From: Bartonella sp. AU55XJBT
GTDB lineage: Bacteria; Pseudomonadota; Alphaproteobacteria; Rhizobiales; Rhizobiaceae
Direction: 5' to 3'
NCBI RefSeq assembly: GCF_028618525.1
Contig: NZ_JAQITC010000014.1
Location: forward strand, 1 to 60,900
Length of the DNA stretch: 60,900 bases
The translations under genes and the position numbers were made by a program. The notes beneath the pieces are model-generated. The model searched no databases. It saw only the letters and a program-made list of their open reading frames with translations, and was not told the DNA's origin. How positions within the stretch are numbered: position 1 is the first letter of the stretch; each line of letters opens with the position of its first letter. Of the stretch, positions 40,525 through 49,353 are shown piece after piece.

Positions 40525-41691
40525 TTAAGATTGACCCGTGACATATGCCGCCCATTTATCCATATAGACACGGCGCTGTTCTAGATAATCAGTGCGACGA
40601 TAGGCACGCTCTACTTGTCCTCCGACCGTATGACTTAGAATGGTTTCAGCGACCTCATAGGGGGCGTCTGTTGTTTCAGCAAGCCAATCGCGTAAACTAG
40701 AACGAAATCCATGGGGGCAGGCATCAAGTTTATTATCTCTCATATATTGAGCCATACACTTCTCAGCAAGAGGTCCCCGACCGGTTGCAGAAAAAAAGAA
40801 GTCATTACGAGAAAGCAAGCGCGCTTGTTTTAAAATTTCTAATGCCTCTGTTGATAAGGGCACGCGAAATTCTTTTGTTGTATCACGCTTTCCTTTCATA
40901 TTCTCAGCAGGTATGGTCCAGACATCATCTTCAATTTGATCTTCACGAATATGACGCAAAGGATTGGTACGAACGCCTGTCAGAATAAGAAACCGCAAAG
41001 CCAGTTGTGTTATGGTTGATGCTTCACAGAGTGTTTTATAAAAAGCCGGTATATCTCTCCAATCCATGGCTGGTCTATTAGTGACCTTATGGCGTTGTTT
41101 TCCTAAGAGAGCTTTTGCTTTTTCTACAGCTTGTAAATCAACATCTACACCTAACGCAGCCGCGTGTTTGAGACAAAGATTAAGACGTATCAATGCTGTT
41201 CGAGCAATTACAGCTTTTGTATGCCAAATGGGAGCAAGCGTATTACGTATCTCCGTTTGTGTAATCTCTGAAACGGGCAAACAGCCTAATTTGGGAAGAA
41301 TATGAAGGCGTAAAGGTGTAAACCATTTACCATTTTTACCATCCCCTTTTAATTCAGCTTTACGACTTTCAAAAGCATCTAAAGCAATATCTTTTAAATA
41401 ATGGAGATTACTTATTGCCTCACGCTTTTGTTTATCGCGTTCTTTAATAGGGTCACGCCCTTCACGAAGAACAGAGCGCCACCCAGTTGCCAATTCACGT
41501 GCTTGTTTTAAAGAGACATCTCTTAAAGCACCCAAGCCCATTTCGCGACGACGCCCGTGAAGGGTATACCGTAAAATCCATTGAGCACCTCCATCTTTAC
41601 GCTTATGAAGTAACAAGCCGGCACCATCATTATATTTGCCAGCCCCCAATGTTGCGACAGCCCTTGCATTAAGACGGTTCATAAGGACCAT
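40525..41691 (-). CDS. tyrosine-type phage integrase (P4-like, DUF4102 N-terminus)
   Basis: 388 aa from ATG 41691 (AAAGGAG upstream). N-terminal DUF4102-type domain (MNRLNARAVATLGAGKYNDGAGLLLHKRKDGGAQWILRYT), SAM-like core-binding domain, then the catalytic domain with GVRTNPLRHI (Arg), HGFRSSLRDW (His-x-x-Arg), ILSHTVGG and AYRRTDYLE (Tyr nucleophile), all present. It directs site-specific integration. It lies directly before the truncated portal gene, at the junction of the fha region and the virion genes. No tRNA or clear att repeat is visible here. Confidence 0.92.
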   Translation of the reverse strand: MVLMNRLNARAVATLGAGKYNDGAGLLLHKRKDGGAQWILRYTLHGRRREMGLGALRDVSLKQARELATGWRSVLREGRDPIKERDKQKREAISNLHYLKDIALDAFESRKAELKGDGKNGKWFTPLRLHILPKLGCLPVSEITQTEIRNTLAPIWHTKAVIARTALIRLNLCLKHAAALGVDVDLQAVEKAKALLGKQRHKVTNRPAMDWRDIPAFYKTLCEASTITQLALRFLILTGVRTNPLRHIREDQIEDDVWTIPAENMKGKRDTTKEFRVPLSTEALEILKQARLLSRNDFFFSATGRGPLAEKCMAQYMRDNKLDACPHGFRSSLRDWLAETTDAPYEVAETILSHTVGGQVERAYRRTDYLEQRRVYMDKWAAYVTGQS

Positions 41692-41866
41692 TTTTACTCC
41701 TTTCTTATACAAATTTTATCCACACACTCATCCCACTTGTTATGTGCAAATGAGTGATTTTGATTGATTCAAGATAAACAGATTTGAAATGAGAGAATCT
41801 TACGTTATTCGGGACTCTCATTCAACATGCAAAACAGTGAAATATCATTATAAATCAATGTCTTGA

Positions 41867-43141
41867 ACGCTTGTTGAATGCCGTTGGTTTGAAAGCGAGA
41901 AATATTACAAGGCGCCCGATTTAGAAACGGGAGAACTTCGTGATTACAGCGAAGAGGAGTTTAAGCAACTCCAATGTATGATGCCCGATATCCAAGGGGC
42001 GGCTTTCAATAAAAAGGTTGTTAAACGCGCTTTTTTAGGAAGAAAATTGCTTGAAACGCCCGATCAACCTTTAGTTCCTGCGGGTCAATTGGGTTGGGAG
42101 TGTATCACGGGGTATTTTGATAAGATAGAACGGCAATTTTATGGGGTTGTAAGACCGACAAAAGATCCGCAACGCTGGGCAAATAAATATTTTAGTCAAG
42201 TCATGCACATTCTCAACAGCCAATCCAAAGGCGGGATAATGGCAGAGAAGGGGGCATTTGAAGACGAGCGAGAAGCGGTAAAAAGTTGGAGCAGGGTAGA
42301 TAGTATTACGGTTTTGAAAAATGGCGCTTTGGCTGGTGGTAAAATACAACCCAAACCCGTAGCGCAATTTCCAACCGGTTTTTTCCAACTGTTTAATGAA
42401 GCGAAAGAAGCGATTAATCAAGTTACGGGTTTATCGCCCGAGTTTATTGGAACGAGAGAAGTTTCACAAGCAGGGATTTTAGAGGCACAACGGCGTCAAT
42501 CCAGTCTTAATTTGCTTGCTTGTTTGTTTGATGGTTTGCGTTTGTATCGCAAAAGGCAGGGCAAGATTATTTTGCACTTGATACAGAATTATCTGTCAGA
42601 TGGTCGCTTGGTACGGATATCGGGAGAGGAGAATGCACAATATATTCCCTTAACGCGTGAAGCTGTCATGAGTGTTGATTATGATATTGTGGTAGACGAT
42701 GCGCCAACCAGTCCGAACGAAAAAGAGCGTACCTTTGGCATTATTACGCAGCTGTTACCGTTGCTTCAAAATGCCGTTACACCGGATATCATGCTTGATT
42801 TACTTCGTTATTCACCATTGCCTGCGTCTCTGCTTAATCGTGTAAGTGAGAAGATGCAACAGCAGCAAATGGCACAACAAGCCCAACAACAGCAAATGAA
42901 TCCAGAACAAGAGATGAAGTTGCAAGAAAAGCAGCAGGATATTGCTGCTAAAAGTCAGATGCAACAGATGGATTTACAAGGAAAGCAGCTTGAATTGGTC
43001 ATGCGTCAAGAGAGAGCAAAATTGGAAGCGGAATTGATGCAACAACGCCATGAGCTTGAACGGGAGCGTATTCTTAATGAACGAGCGCAAAATCAGATTA
43101 TGCGGGAGAGAGCCGCAACGTACAGGGGAAGAAGCATTTAA
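41867..43141 (+). pseudogene. portal protein, 5'-truncated
   Basis: The frame is open from 41867 (RWFESEKYYKAPDLETGELRDYSEEEF) with the first ATG at 41978 but no suitable ribosome-binding site, so the gene is cut at its 5' end. The remaining roughly 420 codons cover the C-terminal part of a P22/podovirus-type portal (GGIMAEKGAF, LFNEAKEAINQVTGLSPEFIG, AGILEAQRRQSS, VVDDAPTSPNEK) and the Gln-rich coiled-coil end. The first about 300 residues and any terminase are absent. Without them the gene cannot make a functional DNA gate unless the rest is supplied elsewhere. Confidence 0.75.
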
Positions 43142-43154
43142 GAGAGGTTAGAGA

Positions 43155-44063
43155 ATGAATGCAGAAATGAACGAAGTGATGAATGAAGGTATGAATGAAG
43201 ATTATAGGGTTGGAGCACCGGTTTTTGATGATGATGAGAGCTCTTTTGATGTTGATCATGAGGTCGAGACAGTTGAGAGCCATGATGCAACATCTCCAGA
43301 GCCGATTACAGAGCCCGTTGAAAAGCCTTCAGAAATCGTTCCTAGTATAGAGCAGCAACAGCGTGTGGAGCAAAAAGCTAATGAGGCGCGTGAAGCGCTT
43401 AAAAGGTTCTACGAAGCACAATCCCAAATGCCGAAAGTTGAAGGAGAAAGTGCGCCCCCAGACTTACGTGAGGACCCAATTCTCGCATTAACGTGGATGT
43501 TAGATAAGATTCAAAAGCAAGATGCGTATATTCGTGCACAGCAAGAAGAACAAAGACAAGCCATTGAATACCAAGAATTTAATGGACATTTGAACCAGTT
43601 TTTAGAAAGTTCTGCTGAAACTGCGAAGAAGAAGTACAGTGATTTTGATGCGGCAGCAAATTTTCTTTATGAGACGCGTGCAAAGCAGTTGAATGCATGG
43701 TCCTCTGTTTATCCGGATTATGCACAAAAGAGCACGATAGATGCGATTATAGGGGATGAATTGCGTACAATTGTAGCAACTTGCGCCCAAAAAGGGATTA
43801 ATCCGGCAGAAGAGCTTTATAGGATAGCGCAAAATCTTGGTTATCAAAACCAAGCGATCCAAGCCAATAATCAAGTTGCAGCGCTTCAAAGTCGTCAGAA
43901 TTCTGCGCGAACCTTAACGGCATCTGGTGGAGGAGGCAATGTTGGACCAATGACTTTAGCAAGCATTGATAAGATGTCAGAAGAAGAATTTGACGTTTGG
44001 ATATCCAATCCGAAAAATAAAGCGATTTTTCGGCAATTGCATGGTGCAGGTAATGGGTATTAA
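43155..44063 (+). CDS. capsid scaffolding protein
   Basis: 302 aa, acidic N-terminal region, long Gln/Glu-rich helical middle (EQQQRVEQKANEAREALKRFYEAQ, QDAYIRAQQEEQRQA) and a C-terminal region after a Gly-rich hinge (TASGGGGNVGP, then SEEEFDVWISNPKNKAIFRQL). This composition and its position between portal and capsid are those of podovirus scaffolds, which guide procapsid assembly and are then lost. Confidence 0.78.
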   Translation: MNAEMNEVMNEGMNEDYRVGAPVFDDDESSFDVDHEVETVESHDATSPEPITEPVEKPSEIVPSIEQQQRVEQKANEAREALKRFYEAQSQMPKVEGESAPPDLREDPILALTWMLDKIQKQDAYIRAQQEEQRQAIEYQEFNGHLNQFLESSAETAKKKYSDFDAAANFLYETRAKQLNAWSSVYPDYAQKSTIDAIIGDELRTIVATCAQKGINPAEELYRIAQNLGYQNQAIQANNQVAALQSRQNSARTLTASGGGGNVGPMTLASIDKMSEEEFDVWISNPKNKAIFRQLHGAGNGY

Positions 44064-44111
44064 GCGCGCATTTTTATAACAACGAGCCTGCTTTTTATGC
44101 AGGGTTATGGT

Positions 44112-44135
44112 CCGGCTTTAAAGCCGGTTTTTTTT
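44112..44135 (+). terminator. terminator/attenuator before the capsid gene
   Basis: The perfect palindrome CCGGCTTTAAAGCCGG is followed by eight T. It lies 20 bases before the capsid gene and may uncouple capsid transcription from upstream genes. Confidence 0.75.
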
Positions 44136-44157
44136 ACAGCAAAGAAAGGTAAAATCA

Positions 44158-45285
44158 ATGGCATTAACAACAGTTAGAGCAGATGATCCTCATGCAATAA
44201 GCACGTGGTCAAAATTATTAAATACAGAAGTTTCAAAAGCGATCCCTATTGCCCCCCTTATAGGCAAGGGGTCAAACAGCATTATTCAACTTAAAACCGA
44301 AACACAGAAAGGCAGAGGGGACTGTGTTACGTTTAGCTTACGGACACAGCTTTTGGGACGGGGTGTCACTTCTGGACAGACGCTTGAAGGGAATGAAGAG
44401 GCATTACAATTCCTTCATGACAGACTATACATTGACGAGCTTTCGCATGCAGTTCGTGTAGAAAATGAAGGGAGTATAGCACAACAACGTACAACGTTTG
44501 ATTTACGTGACGAAGCAAAAGATGGTTTGGTTGACTGGTATGCAGATCGCTTAAGCATGATGTTTTTCATTCAAGCTTGCGGATATACAGCAAGGACAAT
44601 CTCTTTTGAAGATCGGATGATCGATATCGAGAATGTGCATTATGGATTTAATGAACCTCTGGCACCAAGCAGTAAGCGCATTATCCGTCCAGATGCGAAA
44701 ACCAAGGATGAAGATCTAAGTGAAGCATCAAAACACAGCTTTAGTTTAAAGCTTATTGATGAAGCCGTAAAAATGGCAAAACTTGCTAACCCCAAAATTC
44801 GACCAGTGCGTGTGAATGGGGAAAGTGTTTATGTACTCTATTTGCACCCAACACAAGTGATGCAATTACGTACCAATACGCAGACTGGTCAGTGGCTTGA
44901 TATTCAGAAAGCTGCTTACACAGGTTCGCGTGCAAAGAACCCGATTTTTGATGGTTCTCTAGGCATGTATAATGGTGTGATTTTACGTGAATCTGAACAT
45001 GTAACCCATGGTGTTAAATCAACAGATCATACAGCGAAAAAAAGTGTACGTCGCGCTGTTTTGCTTGGTGCACAAAGTATTGTTATGGCTTTTGGAAATA
45101 ATCGCAATGTCAATCGCTATAAATTGGTGGAAGAGCATTTTGACTATCAACGTTACTATGGTTTGTCTGCGAAAACACTGATTGGCATGAAGAAAACCCG
45201 TTTCAAATTTCCAAATAGCTCTCAAGCAGCGCAAGATTTTGGAACGATTGTTATTCCTACCTACAGTGGTGAACCAGATAACTAA
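44158..45285 (+). CDS. major capsid protein, N4-gp56 type
   Basis: 375 aa. Recognised by MALTTVRADDPHAISTWSKLL, KGRGDCVTFSLRTQLLGRGVTSGQTLEGNEEAL, VENEGSIAQQRTTFDLRDEAKDGLVDWYADRL and the C-terminal AQSIVMAFG and DYQRYYGL blocks, typical of the N4-gp56/DUF4043 capsid family with HK97 fold. It is expressed behind an AAAGAAAGG ribosome-binding site. It builds the icosahedral shell. Confidence 0.88.
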   Translation: MALTTVRADDPHAISTWSKLLNTEVSKAIPIAPLIGKGSNSIIQLKTETQKGRGDCVTFSLRTQLLGRGVTSGQTLEGNEEALQFLHDRLYIDELSHAVRVENEGSIAQQRTTFDLRDEAKDGLVDWYADRLSMMFFIQACGYTARTISFEDRMIDIENVHYGFNEPLAPSSKRIIRPDAKTKDEDLSEASKHSFSLKLIDEAVKMAKLANPKIRPVRVNGESVYVLYLHPTQVMQLRTNTQTGQWLDIQKAAYTGSRAKNPIFDGSLGMYNGVILRESEHVTHGVKSTDHTAKKSVRRAVLLGAQSIVMAFGNNRNVNRYKLVEEHFDYQRYYGLSAKTLIGMKKTRFKFPNSSQAAQDFGTIVIPTYSGEPDN

Positions 45286-45305
45286 TCGTAGGGAGGAAAA
45301 AAGAC

Positions 45306-45686
45306 ATGGCAGATCATTTACCACCTTTATTACAGGGAAGAAATCTTCACACCCAACAGGTAAGCTTTTTGCGTTTGAATATCTCGCATAAAGAGAAGCA
45401 TCTCACAACGAAAATCGGAATTTTGCCTCGAGGTGCTTTGATTACTTCAATTAAAACGTTTGTGAAGACAGCGTTTTCTGAGGCGAAGTTAAAGATTGGC
45501 AGTACCTATGGGGGCAATGAGTTTGGCGAAAAAGATATCAAAGCCCAAGGAACACAGGATTTTACACCAACAGATCAAAAGGTTTTTGCTCCAGAGGATA
45601 AAGAGATGACCCTTTATGCAACACGGGATAAAACCACAGATGCTGGTGAATGTATTGTGGTCGTGCAATTCATAACAAATCATTAA
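45306..45686 (+). CDS. small virion protein, copy 1 of a tandem pair
   Basis: 126 aa. MADHLPPLLQGRNLHTQQVSFLRLN and IGILPRGALITSIKTFVKTAFSEAKLKIGSTYGGNEFG, then a C-terminal beta-rich part (EMTLYATRDKTTDAGECIVVVQFITNH). Strong GGGAGG ribosome-binding site. It directly follows the capsid gene, the usual place of decoration or head-completion proteins, but no specific family is recognised. Confidence 0.75.
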   Translation: MADHLPPLLQGRNLHTQQVSFLRLNISHKEKHLTTKIGILPRGALITSIKTFVKTAFSEAKLKIGSTYGGNEFGEKDIKAQGTQDFTPTDQKVFAPEDKEMTLYATRDKTTDAGECIVVVQFITNH

Positions 45687-45697
45687 GGGGATAAGAC

Positions 45698-46078
45698 ATG
45701 GCAGATCATTTACCACCTCCCTTACAGGGGAGAAATCTACATACGCAGCAGGTAAGCTTTTTGCGTCTTAATTTTAGCCATGAAGATAAAGAAAACGCGA
45801 TGAGAATAGGCATCTTGCCACGTGGTGCTTTAATAACTTCGATTAAGGTGTTTGTTAAGACGGCGTTTTCGGACACGAAGGTTAAAATAGGCAGTACTGC
45901 TGGCGGGAATGAGTTTGGGGAAGCAGAAATCAAACAACAGGCAGTTAAAGAGGTTAAGCCTACCAATCAAAAGGAGTTTGTTCCTTATGATAAAGAGCTT
46001 ACTCTCTATGCTAAAGCAGACAAAACGGTACAAGCCGGTGAAGCAAGTATCGTCGTTGAATTCGTAACCAATCACTAA
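45698..46078 (+). CDS. small virion protein, copy 2 of a tandem pair
   Basis: 126 aa, same length and clear paralogue of 45306-45686 (nearly identical first 25 residues and ITSIKVFVKTAFSD, IGSTAGGNEFGE), with divergence mainly in the centre. The 5' DNA is almost identical, so duplication followed by partial divergence or gene conversion is likely. Possibly the two form mixed decoration. Confidence 0.75.
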   Translation: MADHLPPPLQGRNLHTQQVSFLRLNFSHEDKENAMRIGILPRGALITSIKVFVKTAFSDTKVKIGSTAGGNEFGEAEIKQQAVKEVKPTNQKEFVPYDKELTLYAKADKTVQAGEASIVVEFVTNH

Positions 46079-46113
46079 AATTGAGAGGAGAGATTTATTA
46101 ACTCTCCTTCAGT

Positions 46114-46398
46114 TTATGAAGTAGAAGACTGTACAGAGAGTTGTAAATTAAGGGCAGATAAGACAGCAACTAAAGTAGAAAGCTTGGGGTCACCCGTTTT
46201 ACTTAAGGAGCGATATAATCCACTGCGTTCGCGATTGGTTTCTTTTGCTAAGGCGCGCATATTTTGAGAGCGAGCAACGATACCAATGGCATCCGCTATA
46301 TGAGAGGCGTCACCGGTTTTGAAGGCTTCATTGAGAAATGCTTGTTGTACTTCAATGTCTTCAAGATATTCTTCTGGTTTAAATGGGGTTATTTTCAT
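46114..46398 (-). CDS. HigA-type antitoxin (HTH)
   Basis: 94 aa from ATG 46398 (AGGAG 7 bases upstream). Helix-turn-helix region AIGIVARSQNMRALAKETNRERSGLYRSLSKTGDPKLSTLVAVLSAL, the addiction-module antidote type paired with Gp49/RelE-like toxins. The toxin gene upstream overlaps it by 20 bases. It would bind the GTGCA-N6-TGCAC operator at 46690-46705. Confidence 0.85.
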   Translation of the reverse strand: MKITPFKPEEYLEDIEVQQAFLNEAFKTGDASHIADAIGIVARSQNMRALAKETNRERSGLYRSLSKTGDPKLSTLVAVLSALNLQLSVQSSTS

Positions 46399-46687
46399 CA
46401 CTGTACTCCTCTTTTAACTTTAACGCTTGTTCAATATCCCTTTGCTGCGTTGATTTATCTCCACCGCATAACAAGAGGATAAAATCAGAGCCTTTTTTTG
46501 TGAAATAAATTCTGTAACCAGCACCATAGTGGATACGTAATTCACCTATGCCATTAAAAAATTTAACATCACCCAAAAGTCCTTGTTTTAAGCGTACAAC
46601 ACGTTGAAGAATAATCGCTTTAGCCTTTTTATCTTTGAGTTTCTTAAGCCAATTATCAAATTCTATCGTTTTATGAATGAATATCAT
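46379..46687 (-). CDS. RelE/HigB-type toxin (Gp49-like)
   Basis: 102 aa from ATG 46687. MIFIHKTIEFDNWLKKLKDKKAKAIILQRVVRLKQGLLGDVKFFNGIGELRIHYGAGYRIYFTKKG is the conserved addiction-module killer pattern; RelE-family members cleave mRNA at the ribosome. Toxin first, antitoxin second. The -10 lies only 6 bases before this ATG, so the message is nearly leaderless. The pair is inserted against the direction of the virion operon. Confidence 0.86.
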   Translation of the reverse strand: MIFIHKTIEFDNWLKKLKDKKAKAIILQRVVRLKQGLLGDVKFFNGIGELRIHYGAGYRIYFTKKGSDFILLLCGGDKSTQQRDIEQALKLKEEYSDENNPI

Positions 46688-46689
46688 TA

Positions 46690-46722
46690 GTGCATTGTAG
46701 TGCACATAGTATGTAATGTCAA
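46690..46722 (-). promoter_or_regulatory. promoter and operator of the HigBA-type pair
   Basis: On minus, TTGACA (46717-46722) and TACAAT (46694-46699) are exactly 17 bases apart. The palindrome GTGCA-N6-TGCAC (46690-46705) surrounds the -10, ideal for antitoxin autorepression. Confidence 0.8.
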
Positions 46723-46760
46723 GTTAGTTATAATTTTTGTATCACTGGAAAGGTATTTTG

Positions 46761-47468
46761 ATGACGCGTCAATATATTCGGGTTAGGACAGGCGGACCAA
46801 TACCGGCTAGTCAAAATGTTTATCGCCATAGAAAAACGCTTTCACACCTCATATCTGTTATTCAAGATGAGATTGACGATATTACGGACGAGTATGTCGC
46901 ACAAATCCAAGAAAGTATTTTTGCTGCTATTCGTTTTTGTGAGAGAGAAAGTTTTTACTTTAATGAAAGCCGTGATGTGGTGTTTGAAACACGGGCAGGG
47001 AAAGGTATCTATGATGCAACGGACACTCACCATATCGAAACAGCTGTTAAAATAAGGAGCGTTTATCTTCGTTCTGATCCACATCATAAGATTGAATTAG
47101 AGCGCAGGAGTCCTTTTTCTCTAGAGTCTTCGTTATCATCAGAGCAGCGAGGAACACCGGTTTGTTACAGTTATTTTGATAGGAAATTGCATCTTTATCC
47201 CACACCGGATAGAGCGTATCAGATTCAACTCATCCTCTCTCCACAACGTTTATCCGAGATAGAGAGTGTTGATGAAGAGCACCCATGGTTTGTGCATGGG
47301 TTTGACTTGATTAAAGCACGTGCAAAATATGAACTTTACAAGAATATTCTTAAAGATCCCGATTGTGCAACGGCAGCTTATAATGACTTTACCGAGCAGT
47401 TGCATGAATTGCGTGCAGAGACGTCTAAACGTCATAACGTCACGCGGATAATTCCAACGGATTTCTAA
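46761..47468 (+). CDS. head-tail adaptor protein (P22 gp4/tail-tubular-A-like)
   Basis: 235 aa from ATG 46761 (GGAAAGG upstream). HLISVIQDEIDDITDEYVAQIQESIFAAIRFCERESFYFNE and LERRSPFSLESSL, then a YSYFDRKLHLYPTPDRAYQIQLIL beta region typical of podovirus adaptors. These form the ring below the portal. It is followed after one base by the stabilisation protein gene, as in P22-like operons. Confidence 0.75.
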   Translation: MTRQYIRVRTGGPIPASQNVYRHRKTLSHLISVIQDEIDDITDEYVAQIQESIFAAIRFCERESFYFNESRDVVFETRAGKGIYDATDTHHIETAVKIRSVYLRSDPHHKIELERRSPFSLESSLSSEQRGTPVCYSYFDRKLHLYPTPDRAYQIQLILSPQRLSEIESVDEEHPWFVHGFDLIKARAKYELYKNILKDPDCATAAYNDFTEQLHELRAETSKRHNVTRIIPTDF

Positions 47469-47469
47469 A

Positions 47470-48927
47470 ATGGTTTATTTTCCAATCGCTGATTACCGCC
47501 CCGATGTTGCGGTCGTCAATGGCAGCTTTACGGATACGCTTGTGAATGTTTTACCGGCAGATGGAGGCTACATTCCGATGCCTAGTGCAATGGTTGTGTC
47601 TCGTTCTTTGGGAGAAAAGCCTTTGGGGTGTATAGCGTTTCGAAGTGGTAATGGGGTTAAGATTATCGTAGGAGGAACCAAAAAGCTTTATAGTTATGAT
47701 AGTCAAACGCAGGGTTGGAAAGACATTAGCCAAAGCGGTGTGACCTATCAGGCAAATGAGGATAATCAATGGTCATTTGCCTTGTTTGGTCAAAGAGTTA
47801 TTGCGGTGAATAAAAATGATAAACCGCAAGTTTTTCATACCCATAGTTCTGAACGATTTGAAGATTTAGGAGGCAGTCCACCGAAAGCAGGATTGGTCAA
47901 GGTTTGGGGTGATTTTGTTTGTTTGATGCAATTGACAGATAATCCCAATCGTATTCATTGGTCGGGTCTGAATGATGCAACCCATTGGACCGTTAAGCAG
48001 AAAAATTGTGATTTTCAAGATTTTCCAGATGGAGAATATGTACAGGGGGCAACAGAAACGACCAATCCTCTCATTTTTCTTCGTTCTGCGATTTATGCAG
48101 GAACTTTTGTTCCAGGTTCTAAGCTAGTCTTTACGTTTCAAAAGATTCAAGACAAGCGAGGAGCGCGCAGTGCAGGCTCTATAGCTTGTCGAGGCAGTGA
48201 TGCTTTTTTTGCGAGTGATGGTGGCTTTTATCAGATGAGTTTTGATGGTCAACTTTTACCAATAGGCTTTGAGAAAGTTGATAGAACGGTCTTTAAAACA
48301 TTTGATAAACTTGCTCTTGATGAGATGCAAGGAGTGATAGACCCCGTTGATAACCGGATTTACTGGTCATTAAAGAGAGGCAATAACGAGCAAACGACCT
48401 TTGTTTATGATTGGGGATTACAGAAATGGTCGACGCTACAAGGAAAGCCTTTGACGTTGTTTCCAGTATTTACGACAGGTTATACTTTGGAGCAGTTAGA
48501 TGAGATCTCGATCAATCTTGAGACATTGCCGGCTTCTTTAGACAGTCCCCGTTGGCAAAGTGGGGCTCCTATGCTTGGTGCTTTTGATGAAAACAATCGT
48601 CTTGTTATGTTTACAGGGGCGTCCATGGAGGCAACGGTTGTTTCGCAAGAGATGGGGGCACCGGATGGAAGTTTTAACTTTATCACGAAGATGTTTGCAG
48701 AAGTTGATACGACGCAAGGTCTTTTAAGTATCGGAGAACGTCGTCTTCGCGATCATCAGACACCGATCACATGGCATAAAGAGAGAGAATGTTCCTATGC
48801 TACGGGTGCTTATCATGGTCGTTCGCGCAATCGTTATCACCGCTTTAAATTGCGCATTCCTAAAGATGAATCTTGGACAATGATTACGGGATTCAATGTT
48901 GATTTACGTCCTTTAGGCAGAGGGTAA
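47470..48927 (+). CDS. tail/packaged-DNA stabilisation protein (P22 gp10-like)
   Basis: 485 aa, beta-propeller-like composition: MVYFPIADYRPDVAVVNGSFTDTLVNVLP, LYSYDSQTQGWKDIS, WSFALFGQRVIAVN, GDFVCLMQLTDNPNRIHWSGLNDATHWT, ASDGGFYQMSFDGQLLPIG. Podovirus gp10-type proteins close the tail tube and hold in the DNA. Position behind the adaptor agrees. The stop overlaps the next start. Confidence 0.75.
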   Translation: MVYFPIADYRPDVAVVNGSFTDTLVNVLPADGGYIPMPSAMVVSRSLGEKPLGCIAFRSGNGVKIIVGGTKKLYSYDSQTQGWKDISQSGVTYQANEDNQWSFALFGQRVIAVNKNDKPQVFHTHSSERFEDLGGSPPKAGLVKVWGDFVCLMQLTDNPNRIHWSGLNDATHWTVKQKNCDFQDFPDGEYVQGATETTNPLIFLRSAIYAGTFVPGSKLVFTFQKIQDKRGARSAGSIACRGSDAFFASDGGFYQMSFDGQLLPIGFEKVDRTVFKTFDKLALDEMQGVIDPVDNRIYWSLKRGNNEQTTFVYDWGLQKWSTLQGKPLTLFPVFTTGYTLEQLDEISINLETLPASLDSPRWQSGAPMLGAFDENNRLVMFTGASMEATVVSQEMGAPDGSFNFITKMFAEVDTTQGLLSIGERRLRDHQTPITWHKERECSYATGAYHGRSRNRYHRFKLRIPKDESWTMITGFNVDLRPLGRG

Positions 48928-49352
48928 TGGCAAAAGTCTATTTGACCACGTCTTGGGATACGGAGCGTATAGCGCCTTATCTAGAGGAAATTATTGCGTC
49001 ATTTCGAGGGTATGTTGAGCGTTTCAAACATGAAATGACGTTGCAGGAATTGATTGAAGCCATTTGCACGGGCAAGAAACAGTTATGGCTTGTTTTGGAT
49101 GATGAAGAGCGATTTTTAGCGGCTGTTACGACCCAGATACAACAGATAGTTTTAGGAAAGAAACGCGCGCTCATTTGTGAATGTAGTGGGAAGGGTGTTC
49201 TTGATCAAGTTGACAATTTGCAGGTTGCAGAGGATTGGGCGCGTGAGAATGGCGCTTCTGAAATGGAGATCTTGGGTCGTTTGGGTTGGAAACGTGCTCT
49301 GAACAAACAAGGTTATGGCATAACGATGCTTTATTATAGGAAGGAATTGTGA
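48927..49352 (+). CDS. GNAT-like phage protein
   Basis: 141 aa. LWLVLDDEERFLAAVTTQI, ALICECSGKG, LQVAEDWARENGASEMEILGRLGWKRALNKQGYG is the reduced GNAT-like pattern of small proteins found between tail genes of podoviruses. Whether it acetylates anything is unknown. Its start overlaps the previous stop by one base. Confidence 0.65.
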   Translation: MAKVYLTTSWDTERIAPYLEEIIASFRGYVERFKHEMTLQELIEAICTGKKQLWLVLDDEERFLAAVTTQIQQIVLGKKRALICECSGKGVLDQVDNLQVAEDWARENGASEMEILGRLGWKRALNKQGYGITMLYYRKEL

Positions 49353-49353
49353 C

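Noticed and set aside
41692..41866. Attachment site or tRNA remnant beside the integrase
   Set aside because: No tRNA-like fold and no direct repeat pair with another part of the window was found.
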